This document shows, in pieces, positions 6,308 through 13,563 of a DNA stretch of 64,000 bases. The DNA is from Streptomyces huiliensis. Lineage in GTDB: Bacteria > Actinomycetota > Actinomycetes > Streptomycetales > Streptomycetaceae. The stretch is from positions 62,001 to 126,000 of the forward strand of contig NZ_JAIQLH010000004.1 in the NCBI RefSeq assembly GCF_020037025.1, written 5' to 3'. Each line of letters starts with the position of its first letter. Position 1 is the stretch's first letter. Both the position numbers and the translations under genes were made by a program. A model generated the notes under the pieces. That model was not told the origin of the DNA. It saw only the letters and a program-made list of their open reading frames with translations, and made no database searches.

Positions 6308-8734
6308 TTACGGTCCGGAGAGACGGTGATCGGAAGAATCGCCCCCGGTCGCCTCCGCCAGGTCGATGAGCGCCCACAGGTTCCGCCACCACTGCTCCAG
6401 GAAGCCGTAGTGGCGGACGGTGTGCGCGACGAAGTAGAGCCCGAAGCGGTTGACCGCCAGGTCCCAGAGGGCCAGGCGGTACCCGCGTTCCCACCGGTCC
6501 CGGTCGATGGCGGTGCGGGCGTGGGCCGCCAGCGACTCGCGGTGGACTTCCGAGAGTTCGGCGACCGTCGCGGCGTCGATGTCGGCCGGGTCCAGGGCGG
6601 TGCAGAGCAGCTCGGCGAGGTCGTGCTGGGGGACGTGCAGGGTGGCGAGCTCCCAGTCGTACGCGCAGAGCCTGCCGTCCGCCCGGATGGCGAGGTTGCG
6701 CGGGTTGAAGTCGTTGTGCGCGAGGGTCCTCGGCATCGCCTCGATCTCCGGCCACCAGCGGTCGATCGTGCCGATGCGGGACAGCAGCCGGGCGTGCTGC
6801 CGCGCGTCGGCGATCTCGGGGAACTCCTCCGCCGCGTGGTCGGCCAGGGCCACCCACAGGTCCCGCATCCCCGCCATGTCCGCGGCGTTGGGGACGTGCC
6901 CGATCCACGGCATCCGGCGGAGCGCCGGTTCCCTGCCGTACCAGACGGAGTGGAGTCGGCCGAGGTCGCGCAGGGCGATGCCGAGGTGCCGGCGCGACCA
7001 GCCGCGGGGACGTTCGGAGGTGTCCATCAGCTCCATGCCGCCGAGGCACTCCATCACGATGACGTACGCCTCCCGCCGGTCGTCGCGGTAGGTCCGGTAC
7101 GTCCGCGGCATGAAGTCGGTGAAGCGGGTGTCCGTCTGCTCGTACAGGGCCAGTTCGCGTACGTCGCAGCCCACGAAGCCGAGCCGCTGCTCGAACCTGC
7201 GGTAGTGGGTCGCCACCGGGCCGCCGCACAGGCCGGCGGCGAGCCCGGCCATCTTGATGACCTCCCGGTCGGTGGGCTTCACCTTGACCATGACGTCGAG
7301 CTTGTCCTCCACCCCGCCGCGGTCGACCACCAGCCGCATGGGGAAGAGCCCGACGTCCTTCTTCACCGTCCTGGACGTCAGTTCCGACAGGACGCTGGGT
7401 CCCATGGGGAGGTCGGCGGCCTCGACGCTCCTGACCTTGACTCCCGGCAGGGCGGAGTGGCCGAGCGCCGACTCGAGGAACGCGGCGTCGAGTTCGTCGC
7501 GCCGGAACCAGCTGACCGGCCGGTTGCGACCGAGGCGCTCGTGGGCGCTCGCGAACTGCCCGGAGACGGCGGCCGAGACCGTCGACAGGTCCAGGGCCAG
7601 GGCGAAGCCGGCGATGATCTCCGCCAGCCGGGCGGCGCTGCCCCGTCCCGTGCACCCCATCAGTTCCAGGAGTTCGTGCTGCGTGGCGAGATGGGTGCCG
7701 CCGCCGACCGTCCCGACCGCCAGGCCGGGGAGCGTCATGCTCGCGTAGACGCCGTCCGGCGTCCGTTCGAGGACGAACTGCCCCACCCCCGACTCGTGGA
7801 CGCAGGCGATGTCCTGGCCCGTCGCGGTGAAGAGCGCCGCCACCATGTTGGCAGTGTTCGCGTTCGAGCCCACCACCCCGCTGTGCACGGCCCCCGCCGC
7901 GATGTGCTGGTAGCCCCTGACCAGCGCGTCCGGGGTCGTCTTCAGGACGCGTTCGACGACGCCTCCCGGCAGGACGACGTCGGCGGACACCCTGATGCCG
8001 CGGCCCTCCCCCATGGCCTGGGCCGAGGCCTTCTTGTCGCCCGAGGTGTTGCCCTCGATGATGAAGGACTCCAGGTCCCCGTCGCCGACCAACCACGGCT
8101 GTGCCAGGACCCATTGGCACGCGTGCCAGGTGCAGGCCGTGGTCATGTTCTGCCCGGCCGCGTCCCCGGTGGTGTACCGGAACCTCAGGTGGACGGTCCG
8201 GCCGAGGACCACGGGTTCGACCGAGACGAGTTCGGCGTGGCGGGAGACCTGCCGGACGGCCGCGCGGAGCTCGTCGAGGTGCCGGGGGACCGCCGAGGCG
8301 AAGCGGCCGGCGGCCGACAGCCGGTGGAAGGCGAAGACCGGCGCCCGCGTCATCGCCTGGGAGACGGCACGGGTGGTGACGCCCCCGGCCATGGTGACGG
8401 CCAGGGCACCTCGTGTGGCGGACGAGACGAGGGCGCCCTCGGTCGTCGCCATGGGCGCGTAGACCTCCCCCTGGACGTTCTCCCCGCGGAACAGCAGGGG
8501 CCCGGCGATGCCGACGGGGATCTCGACGGTCCCGACGAACCCCTCGATGTTGCCGGTCAGCCGGCCGGCGTCGAGCCGGGTGTGCTGCAGGGAGTCCAGG
8601 GGCGTCCGGGTGGTGGAGCGGAGCCAGTCGAGCCGCTGGAGGCGCGCCGACTCCGTGTGGATCCCCCGGGCGGGGACGTACCGTCCGGCCGTGCGGCGCG
8701 GGCGGGTGGGGCCGGCGTTTCCTCCGGAGCTCAT
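6308..8734 (-). CDS. Fusion of class I HMG-CoA reductase with an APH/choline-kinase-like phosphotransferase
   Basis: 808 residues in one uninterrupted frame. Residues about 45-405 match class I HMG-CoA reductase (HMG-CoA plus NADPH to mevalonate). All four catalytic residues are visible: E99 in MATTEGALV, K234 in SGDKKAS, D308 in TGQDIA and H398 in FASAHERLGR. The cofactor region GTVGGGTHLATQ is at 341-352. Residues about 440-795 carry a protein-kinase-like fold: lysine in VMVKVKP (484-486), the Brenner motif HNDFNPRN (H673, D675, N680) and the metal site YDWE (692-695). ATG 8734 overlaps the MFS stop as ATGA, so translation is coupled to an exporter. Mevalonate as kinase substrate would be attractive but is inference. 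No other mevalonate-pathway gene is in the window. Confidence 0.88.
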   Translation of the reverse strand: MSSGGNAGPTRPRRTAGRYVPARGIHTESARLQRLDWLRSTTRTPLDSLQHTRLDAGRLTGNIEGFVGTVEIPVGIAGPLLFRGENVQGEVYAPMATTEGALVSSATRGALAVTMAGGVTTRAVSQAMTRAPVFAFHRLSAAGRFASAVPRHLDELRAAVRQVSRHAELVSVEPVVLGRTVHLRFRYTTGDAAGQNMTTACTWHACQWVLAQPWLVGDGDLESFIIEGNTSGDKKASAQAMGEGRGIRVSADVVLPGGVVERVLKTTPDALVRGYQHIAAGAVHSGVVGSNANTANMVAALFTATGQDIACVHESGVGQFVLERTPDGVYASMTLPGLAVGTVGGGTHLATQHELLELMGCTGRGSAARLAEIIAGFALALDLSTVSAAVSGQFASAHERLGRNRPVSWFRRDELDAAFLESALGHSALPGVKVRSVEAADLPMGPSVLSELTSRTVKKDVGLFPMRLVVDRGGVEDKLDVMVKVKPTDREVIKMAGLAAGLCGGPVATHYRRFEQRLGFVGCDVRELALYEQTDTRFTDFMPRTYRTYRDDRREAYVIVMECLGGMELMDTSERPRGWSRRHLGIALRDLGRLHSVWYGREPALRRMPWIGHVPNAADMAGMRDLWVALADHAAEEFPEIADARQHARLLSRIGTIDRWWPEIEAMPRTLAHNDFNPRNLAIRADGRLCAYDWELATLHVPQHDLAELLCTALDPADIDAATVAELSEVHRESLAAHARTAIDRDRWERGYRLALWDLAVNRFGLYFVAHTVRHYGFLEQWWRNLWALIDLAEATGGDSSDHRLSGP

Positions 8735-10107
8735 GGGGCATCGCTTTCTGTTCGCGGGCACGCGCCCGCCCGGTCGGCTTGATGCGGCTCTGCCGGCTCT
8801 GCCGGTTCTGCCGGTTCTGCCGGTTCATCCGGTCCATCCGGGACGGCGGTGCACTGGGGGACATCGGTGAGCGCGGAAGCGCGCAGGACGAGGAAGGGAA
8901 CGGCCAGGGCGAGGGTGCCGACAGCCAGGCCGTTCCACAGCCCCAGCCAGGTCCCGACGGCACCGGCGAGCAGTGCGGCCACCGGCTGGGAGCCGTACAC
9001 CACCCAACGGCTCGTGGCGAGCATCCGGCCCTGCAACGCGGGGTCGCAGACGGCCTGCCGCAGAGTCCGCTGGGTGGAGCCCTGGGCGACGGCGCACCCG
9101 AGCTGGACGAACATCGCCAGACCGACGGCGAGCTGCCAGACGCGGCCGGGCGTGGCGAGCAGGAGCGGCACCTCGGTGCACGGGGCGAGGGCGAGGGCGG
9201 TGAGCATGACGCGCACCGGCCCGTACCGGGTGACCAGCGGGCGGACGGCGAGCGCGCCGCAGAACCCGCCGAGCGCGGCCACGCTCAGCGTCGTACCCAG
9301 CGCCGCACTTGAGTAGCGCAGGTCGCGTAGCAGGTAGACGGACCACAGCGGGGTGAGGAAGGCCATGACGGCGACGTACGCGGTGGCGGCGAGCATCAGC
9401 GGCCGGATCGTGGGGTGGGCCCACACGTAGCGCATCCCCTCGGCGATCTCCGCCCGGAGCGTCGTGTGCTTCCCGCGCCGCTCCGCGGCCGGTTCGTGCA
9501 CGCGGATGCGGGCGAGGAGAAGGGCGCAGACCAGGTAGGAGGCGACGTCCAGGCAGACGGCGCGAGCGGCGCCGAGGACGGCGACCAGGGCGCCGCCGAG
9601 CTGCGCGCCGGCGCTGTCGGCCAGGGATCCGACGCCGCCGAGCCTGGAGTTGGCCTCCAGCAGCCGTGAGCGGGGCAGCAGCGAGGGAAGGAAGCTGATC
9701 CGCGCGGTGGAGCCGAACACCTCCGCCACCGCGCTCACCAGCGCCACCCCGCACAGCAGCTCCAGCGACAGCCGGCCCGCGGCGTCGGCGAGCGGGACGA
9801 CGAGGAACGCCGCACCGCCGACCAGCGCCGCGCCCACCATCACCGGGCGCTTGCGGTACCGGTCCGCGAGCGCCCCGGCGGGGAGCGACACCAGCAGGGG
9901 CGGGAGCTTCTGCGCGCACGACAACAGCGCGACCTGCCAGACGGAGGCGTGCAGCGTCACCACGGCGATCAGCGGCAGCGCCACCTGCGTGACCCCGCTG
10001 CCCACGAGGTCGACGGCGTTCGCGGCCCAGTAGTGGACAAAGCCCCGGTGCCGCCAGAGACCGGCCGACGCGGCACCCTGCCCACCCACCCGTCGTCGTA
10101 CCGTCAT
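8731..10107 (-). CDS. MFS exporter (MFS_3 / enterobactin-exporter-like)
   Basis: 458 residues with about 12 membrane helices. The cytoplasmic loop between helices 2 and 3 has the MFS signature GALADRYRKRPVM, and a central basic loop (about 200-225) separates two six-helix halves. Drug or metabolite efflux is the usual role of this branch. Its last codons overlap the ATG of the HMGR-kinase fusion (ATGA), so it is the first gene of a two-gene operon and probably moves a compound related to that enzyme's substrate or product. The C-terminal tail is a hydrophilic Glu-Pro-Ala repeat encoded by a 9-bp tandem array, so its end may vary between strains. Confidence 0.85.
   Translation of the reverse strand: MTVRRRVGGQGAASAGLWRHRGFVHYWAANAVDLVGSGVTQVALPLIAVVTLHASVWQVALLSCAQKLPPLLVSLPAGALADRYRKRPVMVGAALVGGAAFLVVPLADAAGRLSLELLCGVALVSAVAEVFGSTARISFLPSLLPRSRLLEANSRLGGVGSLADSAGAQLGGALVAVLGAARAVCLDVASYLVCALLLARIRVHEPAAERRGKHTTLRAEIAEGMRYVWAHPTIRPLMLAATAYVAVMAFLTPLWSVYLLRDLRYSSAALGTTLSVAALGGFCGALAVRPLVTRYGPVRVMLTALALAPCTEVPLLLATPGRVWQLAVGLAMFVQLGCAVAQGSTQRTLRQAVCDPALQGRMLATSRWVVYGSQPVAALLAGAVGTWLGLWNGLAVGTLALAVPFLVLRASALTDVPQCTAVPDGPDEPAEPAEPAEPAEPHQADRAGACPRTESDAP
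8788..8841 (-). repeat. Six-copy 9-bp tandem repeat in the MFS C-terminus
   Basis: Six units (plus strand CTCTGCCGG, TTCTGCCGG, TTCATCCGG types) encode the Pro-Asp/Glu-x tail of the exporter. The period preserves frame, and the middle copies are identical in pairs, suggesting recent duplication. Confidence 0.85.
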
Positions 10108-10175
10108 ACCTATGACAACGACCGGCCCGGGAAAGGGTTCGGAGGCCCCGGCTGTGAAGAAGTGGTCCGAACACG

Positions 10176-10209
10176 AAGAAGCCCCAGGCCATCCGGCCTG
10201 GGGCTTCTT
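10176..10209 (-). terminator. Strong hairpin downstream of tRNA-Gly
   Basis: Perfect 15-bp arms (10176-10190 and 10195-10209, AAGAAGCCCC at the outer end) with a 4-base loop lie 5 bp past the tRNA 3' end on the minus strand. Confidence 0.85.
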
Positions 10210-10214
10210 GCAAG

Positions 10215-10285
10215 AGCGGGCGACGAGAATCGAACTCGCGCTCTGAGCTTGGGAAGCTCATGTTCTACCATTAAACTACGCCCGC
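10215..10285 (-). tRNA. tRNA-Gly (anticodon CCC)
   Basis: 71-nt cloverleaf read leftwards. The acceptor stem GCGGGCG (10285-10279) pairs with CGCCCGC (10222-10216), followed by a U discriminator. The D-arm region is TAGTTTAATGGTAGAA. The anticodon stem TGAGC/GCTCA encloses the loop TTCCCAA, giving anticodon CCC. The T-arm is GCGAG-TTCGATT-CTCGT. CCA is not encoded. It serves GGG codons, which are moderately used in this genome. No integrase or attachment-site duplication was seen beside it. Confidence 0.96.
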
Positions 10286-10333
10286 GAGGACGCCTGTCAG
10301 GGCGTCGCATCGTCGCACACTCTACCCCATTCG

Positions 10334-10371
10334 AGCCCCTCGGCGCACGTGCCGCAGGGGGCTTTTTCGTT
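10334..10371 (+). terminator. Orphan rho-independent terminator, rightward
   Basis: The hairpin AGCCCCT...AGGGGGCT with an inner CGGC/GCCG stem is followed by TTTTTCGTTT. The T-run points right, yet no rightward gene lies upstream (the neighbours to the left are on the minus strand). It may end antisense transcription or a small RNA. The rest of 10286-10541 shows no coding signal. Confidence 0.6.
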
Positions 10372-10541
10372 TGCGGGGGTGGTGTGGAAGGGGTGGGGAC
10401 GCGGGCGTGGGGTGCGGGAGTTGGGGCGTACCGTGGGGCGGGGTGGCCGGCCCGGGGGTGGTGGGAGTGCCGCGTGCGAGCGCGTCCCTTACATCCCCTA
10501 ATGTGGCTTTTGTCTTTCACGTCCATGGGGAAAGGGACTCG

Positions 10542-10706
10542 ATGGAGCGCACCGTCGTCCGTTGTGCCGAGGGGCACGTGTTCAGCACCGCTTCGTTCCC
10601 GATGCAGAACCTCGGTCCCGGCCGGATCGGTCCCGGCCGGCTGCTGCGCTGTCCGCGCTGTGCGCGGCTGCGGCACTCGGTGCCGGTGGGGCAGCAGAAG
10701 CGGTGA
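10542..10706 (+). CDS. Small zinc-ribbon-like protein, 54 residues
   Basis: A 54-residue basic protein. CAEGH near residue 8 and CPRC near residue 37 give one cysteine/histidine pair and one cysteine pair, spaced like a minimal treble-clef or zinc ribbon. The segment between them is Gly/Arg/Pro-rich (NLGPGRIGPGRLL). ATG 10542 has GGGGAAAGGGA 5-10 bp upstream, and reading frame use is typical of the genome. Such small proteins are common next to dcd in streptomycetes as far as I recall, but I cannot name a function; nucleic-acid binding is a guess. A strong terminator separates it from dcd. Confidence 0.65.
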   Translation: MERTVVRCAEGHVFSTASFPMQNLGPGRIGPGRLLRCPRCARLRHSVPVGQQKR

Positions 10707-10727
10707 TCGCCGCGCGGTGAGCGGCAA

Positions 10728-10760
10728 CGCGGGCCCGGTCCGGTCAGGACCGGGCCCGCG
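10728..10760 (+). terminator. Hairpin between the small protein and dcd
   Basis: Perfect 14-bp arms (10728-10741 and 10747-10760, CGCGGGCCCGGTCC) with a 5-base loop are followed by a pyrimidine-rich stretch (TCGTCCTTCTTCT). It ends the small-protein transcript, so dcd probably has its own promoter in the 30 bp that follow or depends on read-through. Confidence 0.75.
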
Positions 10761-10790
10761 TCGTCCTTCTTCTCCGCGTATCCTCGACCC

Positions 10791-11366
10791 GTGCTTCTCT
10801 CAGACAAGGACATCCGGACCGAGATCGACGCCGGCCGGGTGCGGATCGACCCGTACGACGCGTCGATGGTGCAGCCGTCGAGCATCGACGTGCGCCTCGA
10901 CCGCTACTTCCGGGTGTTCGAGAACCACCGGTACCCGCACATCGACCCCGCCGTGGAGCAGGCGGACCTCACGCGTGAGGTGGTGCCGGAGGGGGACGAG
11001 GCGTTCATCCTGCACCCCGGCGAGTTCGTGCTGGCCTCGACGTACGAGGTCATCACGCTGCCCGCGGACATCGCCTCGCGGCTGGAAGGCAAGTCCAGCC
11101 TGGGCCGGCTCGGCCTGCTGACGCACTCGACCGCGGGTTTCATCGACCCGGGCTTCTCCGGTCACGTGACGCTGGAGCTGTCGAACATGGCGACGCTCCC
11201 GATCAAGCTCTGGCCGGGTATGAAGATCGGGCAGCTGTGCATGTTCCGGCTCACGTCGCCGGTCGAGCACCCGTACGGGTCCGCGAAGCACGGTTCCCGC
11301 TACCAGGGCCAGCGCGGGCCGACGCCGTCGCGGTCCTTCCAGAATTTCCATCGCACGCAGGTCTGA
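10791..11366 (+). CDS. dcd: dCTP deaminase
   Basis: 191 residues, the full usual length. It deaminates dCTP to dUTP for thymidylate synthesis; some actinobacterial members also hydrolyse dUTP to dUMP. The trimer active-site block [12 protein letters not shown] is at 99-110 (Ser102/103 and Arg106 as the nucleotide-binding residues), and Glu129 in HVTLELSN is the catalytic glutamate. The C-terminal [13 protein letters not shown] is the conserved lid. GTG 10791 lies close to the end of a terminator hairpin. A phosphoribosyltransferase gene follows after 48 bp on the same strand, so nucleotide salvage is the local theme. Confidence 0.97.
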   Translation: MLLSDKDIRTEIDAGRVRIDPYDASMVQPSSIDVRLDRYFRVFENHRYPHIDPAVEQADLTREVVPEGDEAFILHPGEFVLASTYEVITLPADIASRLEGKSSLGRLGLLTHSTAGFIDPGFSGHVTLELSNMATLPIKLWPGMKIGQLCMFRLTSPVEHPYGSAKHGSRYQGQRGPTPSRSFQNFHRTQV

Positions 11367-11414
11367 CCGCGCAGGCCGCGTGGTCCGACGACCAGGGAAC
11401 AGGGCGAAGAGCAA

Positions 11415-11912
11415 GTGAGTGACATCCGCGAGAACCTGACCTACCCGATCTTCGGGCAGGCCATCCGGGAGCTGGCCCAGACCGTCGCGGACGACGGCTA
11501 CGAGCCCGACATCATCCTCTCCATCGCGCGCGGCGGCGTCTTCGTCGCCGGCGGCCTCGCCTACGCGCTGGACTGCAAGAACATCCACCTGGTGAACGTC
11601 GAGTTCTACACCGGCGTGGGTTCGACGTTGGAAATGCCGGTCATGCTGTCGCCCGTCCCGAACGCGATCGACTTCTCCAACAAGAAGGTCCTGATCGCGG
11701 ACGACGTCGCGGACACCGGCAAGACGCTCAAGCTCGTCCACGACTTCTGCCTGGAGCACGTCGCCGAGGTCCGCAGCGCGGTGATCTACGAGAAGTCGCA
11801 CTCCCTGGTGAAGTGCGAGTACGTGTGGAAGCGCACCGACGAGTGGATCAACTTCCCGTGGAGCGTCGAGCCGCCCGTGGTGCGGCGCGAGGGCCAGGTC
11901 CTCGACGCCTGA
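11415..11912 (+). CDS. Purine-type phosphoribosyltransferase
   Basis: 165-residue type I phosphoribosyltransferase. The PRPP-binding loop VLIADDVADTGKTL is at about 92-105, with the two acidic residues followed by the Thr-Gly-Lys-Thr turn. An upstream IARGGV segment (38-43) is the usual PPi loop. Length and the C-terminal KRTDEWINFPW resemble bacterial xanthine/hypoxanthine phosphoribosyltransferases, whose tail contacts the base. Base specificity cannot be settled by eye. GTG 11415 is preceded by GGGCGAAGAGCAA, with AGAG as a weak ribosome site. It probably shares the dcd transcript and ends at a strong hairpin. Confidence 0.88.
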   Translation: MSDIRENLTYPIFGQAIRELAQTVADDGYEPDIILSIARGGVFVAGGLAYALDCKNIHLVNVEFYTGVGSTLEMPVMLSPVPNAIDFSNKKVLIADDVADTGKTLKLVHDFCLEHVAEVRSAVIYEKSHSLVKCEYVWKRTDEWINFPWSVEPPVVRREGQVLDA

Positions 11913-11927
11913 CCGAACGTTCTGCCG

Positions 11928-11969
11928 CGCAGGCCCCGGCTCCCCGTACGACGGGAGCCGGGGCCTGCG
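11928..11969. terminator. Hairpin between convergent PRTase and FN3 genes
   Basis: Seventeen-base arms (11928-11944 and 11953-11969, CGCAGGCCCCGGCTCCC) around an 8-base loop. Its place between converging genes suggests it works in both directions. Confidence 0.8.
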
Positions 11970-11988
11970 TGCGTCAGTGCGTACGGGC

Positions 11989-13383
11989 TCAGTGCGTCGC
12001 GCGGACCGTGCCGCTGGGCAGGGACTCCCTGTTCTCGGCGTTCACGGCGCGGACGTAGTAGAAGCGGGTCGTGACGGTCCTGATCTTCTGGTCCAGGAAC
12101 GACGTCCCCTTCACGCTTCCGATCAGGCGGAAGCCCGCGTCGGGGCCGTCGCGCAGGTCGCGGGCGTAGACGTGGAAGGACGTGGCGGTGCGGTCCGGGG
12201 ACTGCCAGCTCAGGAGGATCCCGGTGCCGCGGACGTCGGCGGCCTTGAGCCCGGTCGGGGGCTGGGGGCGGTGGTGCGCCGAGCGGAAGGAGACGGGCGC
12301 GGAGCGCGGCGACTCCTTCCCGTGGGTGGTGAAGGCGGAGACGGCGTACTCGTAGGCCGTGCCGTCGGACCAGGGGGCGTCGGCGGCCGCGTTCTCGCGG
12401 GTGGTGGCGACGAGGGTCCAGTCGGCTCCGTCGTGCCGGCGCCAGACCTTGTATCCGTCCAGGTCGGGTTCGGTGTTCTTGGCCCAGGTCAGCTTGGCCT
12501 GGAGGCCGTCGGCCGACACCTTGAGCCGCGCGGGGGCGGTCGGCGTCGTGGGCGCCGGTGGCGGCGTGGTGATCCGCGCCTCCGCCGAGCGGCCGGAGTC
12601 GTTGCCGGTCTTGTCGACGGCGGTGACGGCGTAGGCGTAGCCGTCCCCGTTCGCCTTCGGGCGGTCGGTGAAGGAGGTGGCGGTCAGCGGCTTCTTGCCG
12701 CTGGCGACGGTCCAGGCGCCGGGCTTGCCGTGGGCGGGCAGGACGCGGCGGTGGACCGTGTAGCCGGCCAGGTCGAGCTCGTTGTTGCGTGCCCAGCGCA
12801 GGGTCGCCTTGCCGGACGGGGCGTCGAAGGCCGCCTTCAGGCCGGCCGGGGCGAGGGGTTTGACCTTGTCGTCGGTCTTGCCGGTGACGGGCGTGTACGT
12901 GAACTTCACGTTCGCCGGGCCGGTGAAGGCCGCGTAGTTGACCCGGAGCGTGTGCTTCCCCTTGGGGACCGCGACCCGGACGGCCTTCTTCTGGGTCTTC
13001 GGGACGTCCTTCCAGAGGTCCACCTTGATCTTGTCGTCGAGGTAGACCCTGATGCCGTCGGCGGCCTCCGCGGTGAAGGTGAACGGGCCGCCGGAGCCGA
13101 AGTCGCGGGTGGTCGTCCAGCGGACGCCGAAGCCGTCGCGCGGCAGGCCGGTGCCGGCGGGGGCACCCGTGCCGTAGTTCTCGGCGATGGCGTCGTCGCA
13201 GGTGGTCTTCTTGGGGGCGCCGCGGAAGGTGGTGTTCGGGAAGAACTCGGCCTTCCAGACGCCGGGGGCGCAGGTGGTGGCGGGCGCCGCGTGGGCGGTG
13301 GCGGCCGGGACGGTGAGCCCGAGGGCGACGGAGCTGAGCGCGAGCGCCGTGACGGACGTGCGTCGGGCAGTGCGTCGGAGCAT
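11989..13383 (-). CDS. Secreted PA14-like / triple fibronectin type III protein
   Basis: 464 residues from ATG 13383, with AAGGA 11 bp upstream. An earlier TTG at 13422 has no ribosome site. A Sec signal (MLRRTARRTSV... cleavage near AHA-AP) leads to a PA14-like sugar-binding domain (about 30-150: WKAEFFPN, GFGVRWT, DDKIKVDLW). Three FN3 repeats follow, starting near PAGLKAAFD, PARLKVSAD and PTGLKAADV; each has a Leu-Tyr core such as DLAGYTVHRR or DLDGYKVWRR. No catalytic domain is visible, so it is likely an extracellular carbohydrate-binding or adhesive protein. The neighbours give no further clue. Confidence 0.85.
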   Translation of the reverse strand: MLRRTARRTSVTALALSSVALGLTVPAATAHAAPATTCAPGVWKAEFFPNTTFRGAPKKTTCDDAIAENYGTGAPAGTGLPRDGFGVRWTTTRDFGSGGPFTFTAEAADGIRVYLDDKIKVDLWKDVPKTQKKAVRVAVPKGKHTLRVNYAAFTGPANVKFTYTPVTGKTDDKVKPLAPAGLKAAFDAPSGKATLRWARNNELDLAGYTVHRRVLPAHGKPGAWTVASGKKPLTATSFTDRPKANGDGYAYAVTAVDKTGNDSGRSAEARITTPPPAPTTPTAPARLKVSADGLQAKLTWAKNTEPDLDGYKVWRRHDGADWTLVATTRENAAADAPWSDGTAYEYAVSAFTTHGKESPRSAPVSFRSAHHRPQPPTGLKAADVRGTGILLSWQSPDRTATSFHVYARDLRDGPDAGFRLIGSVKGTSFLDQKIRTVTTRFYYVRAVNAENRESLPSGTVRATH

Positions 13384-13479
13384 GCGGGATGAGGTCCTTG
13401 CTGAGGAAAACCGGTGGCGCAAGGAGTGTGGGGGGACGCCGAGGTGATCGTGCCATGGATCTTTCCCGGGGAGAACGGC

Positions 13480-13508
13480 GGGGCCCCGGACGGTGTGCGT
13501 CCGGGGCC
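13480..13508 (-). terminator. Hairpin downstream of the Yip1-like gene
   Basis: Eleven-base arms (GGGCCCCGGAC and complement) with a 7-base loop, about 55 bp past the Yip1 stop on the minus strand. Short direct repeats (GCCCTACA) lie between. Confidence 0.6.
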
Positions 13509-13563
13509 CTGCCGTTGTCCAGGGTGCTCGGCTCTGCAGCCCTGGAGCTAGAGCCCTACAGCC

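Noticed and set aside
6308-8734. Two adjacent genes wrongly merged by a frameshift
   Set aside because: The frame is continuous through the linker with normal codon use, there is no internal ribosome site with a start at the domain boundary, and both domains keep their catalytic residues. Only raw reads could fully exclude it.
6326-8782. 818-codon open frame on the plus strand opposite the HMGR-kinase fusion
   Set aside because: Shadow frame; the minus-strand gene has catalytic motifs of two enzyme families and a coupled start.
10215-10285. Integrated element using the tRNA-Gly as attachment site
   Set aside because: No integrase gene and no repeat of the tRNA 3' end were found within the neighbouring sequence.
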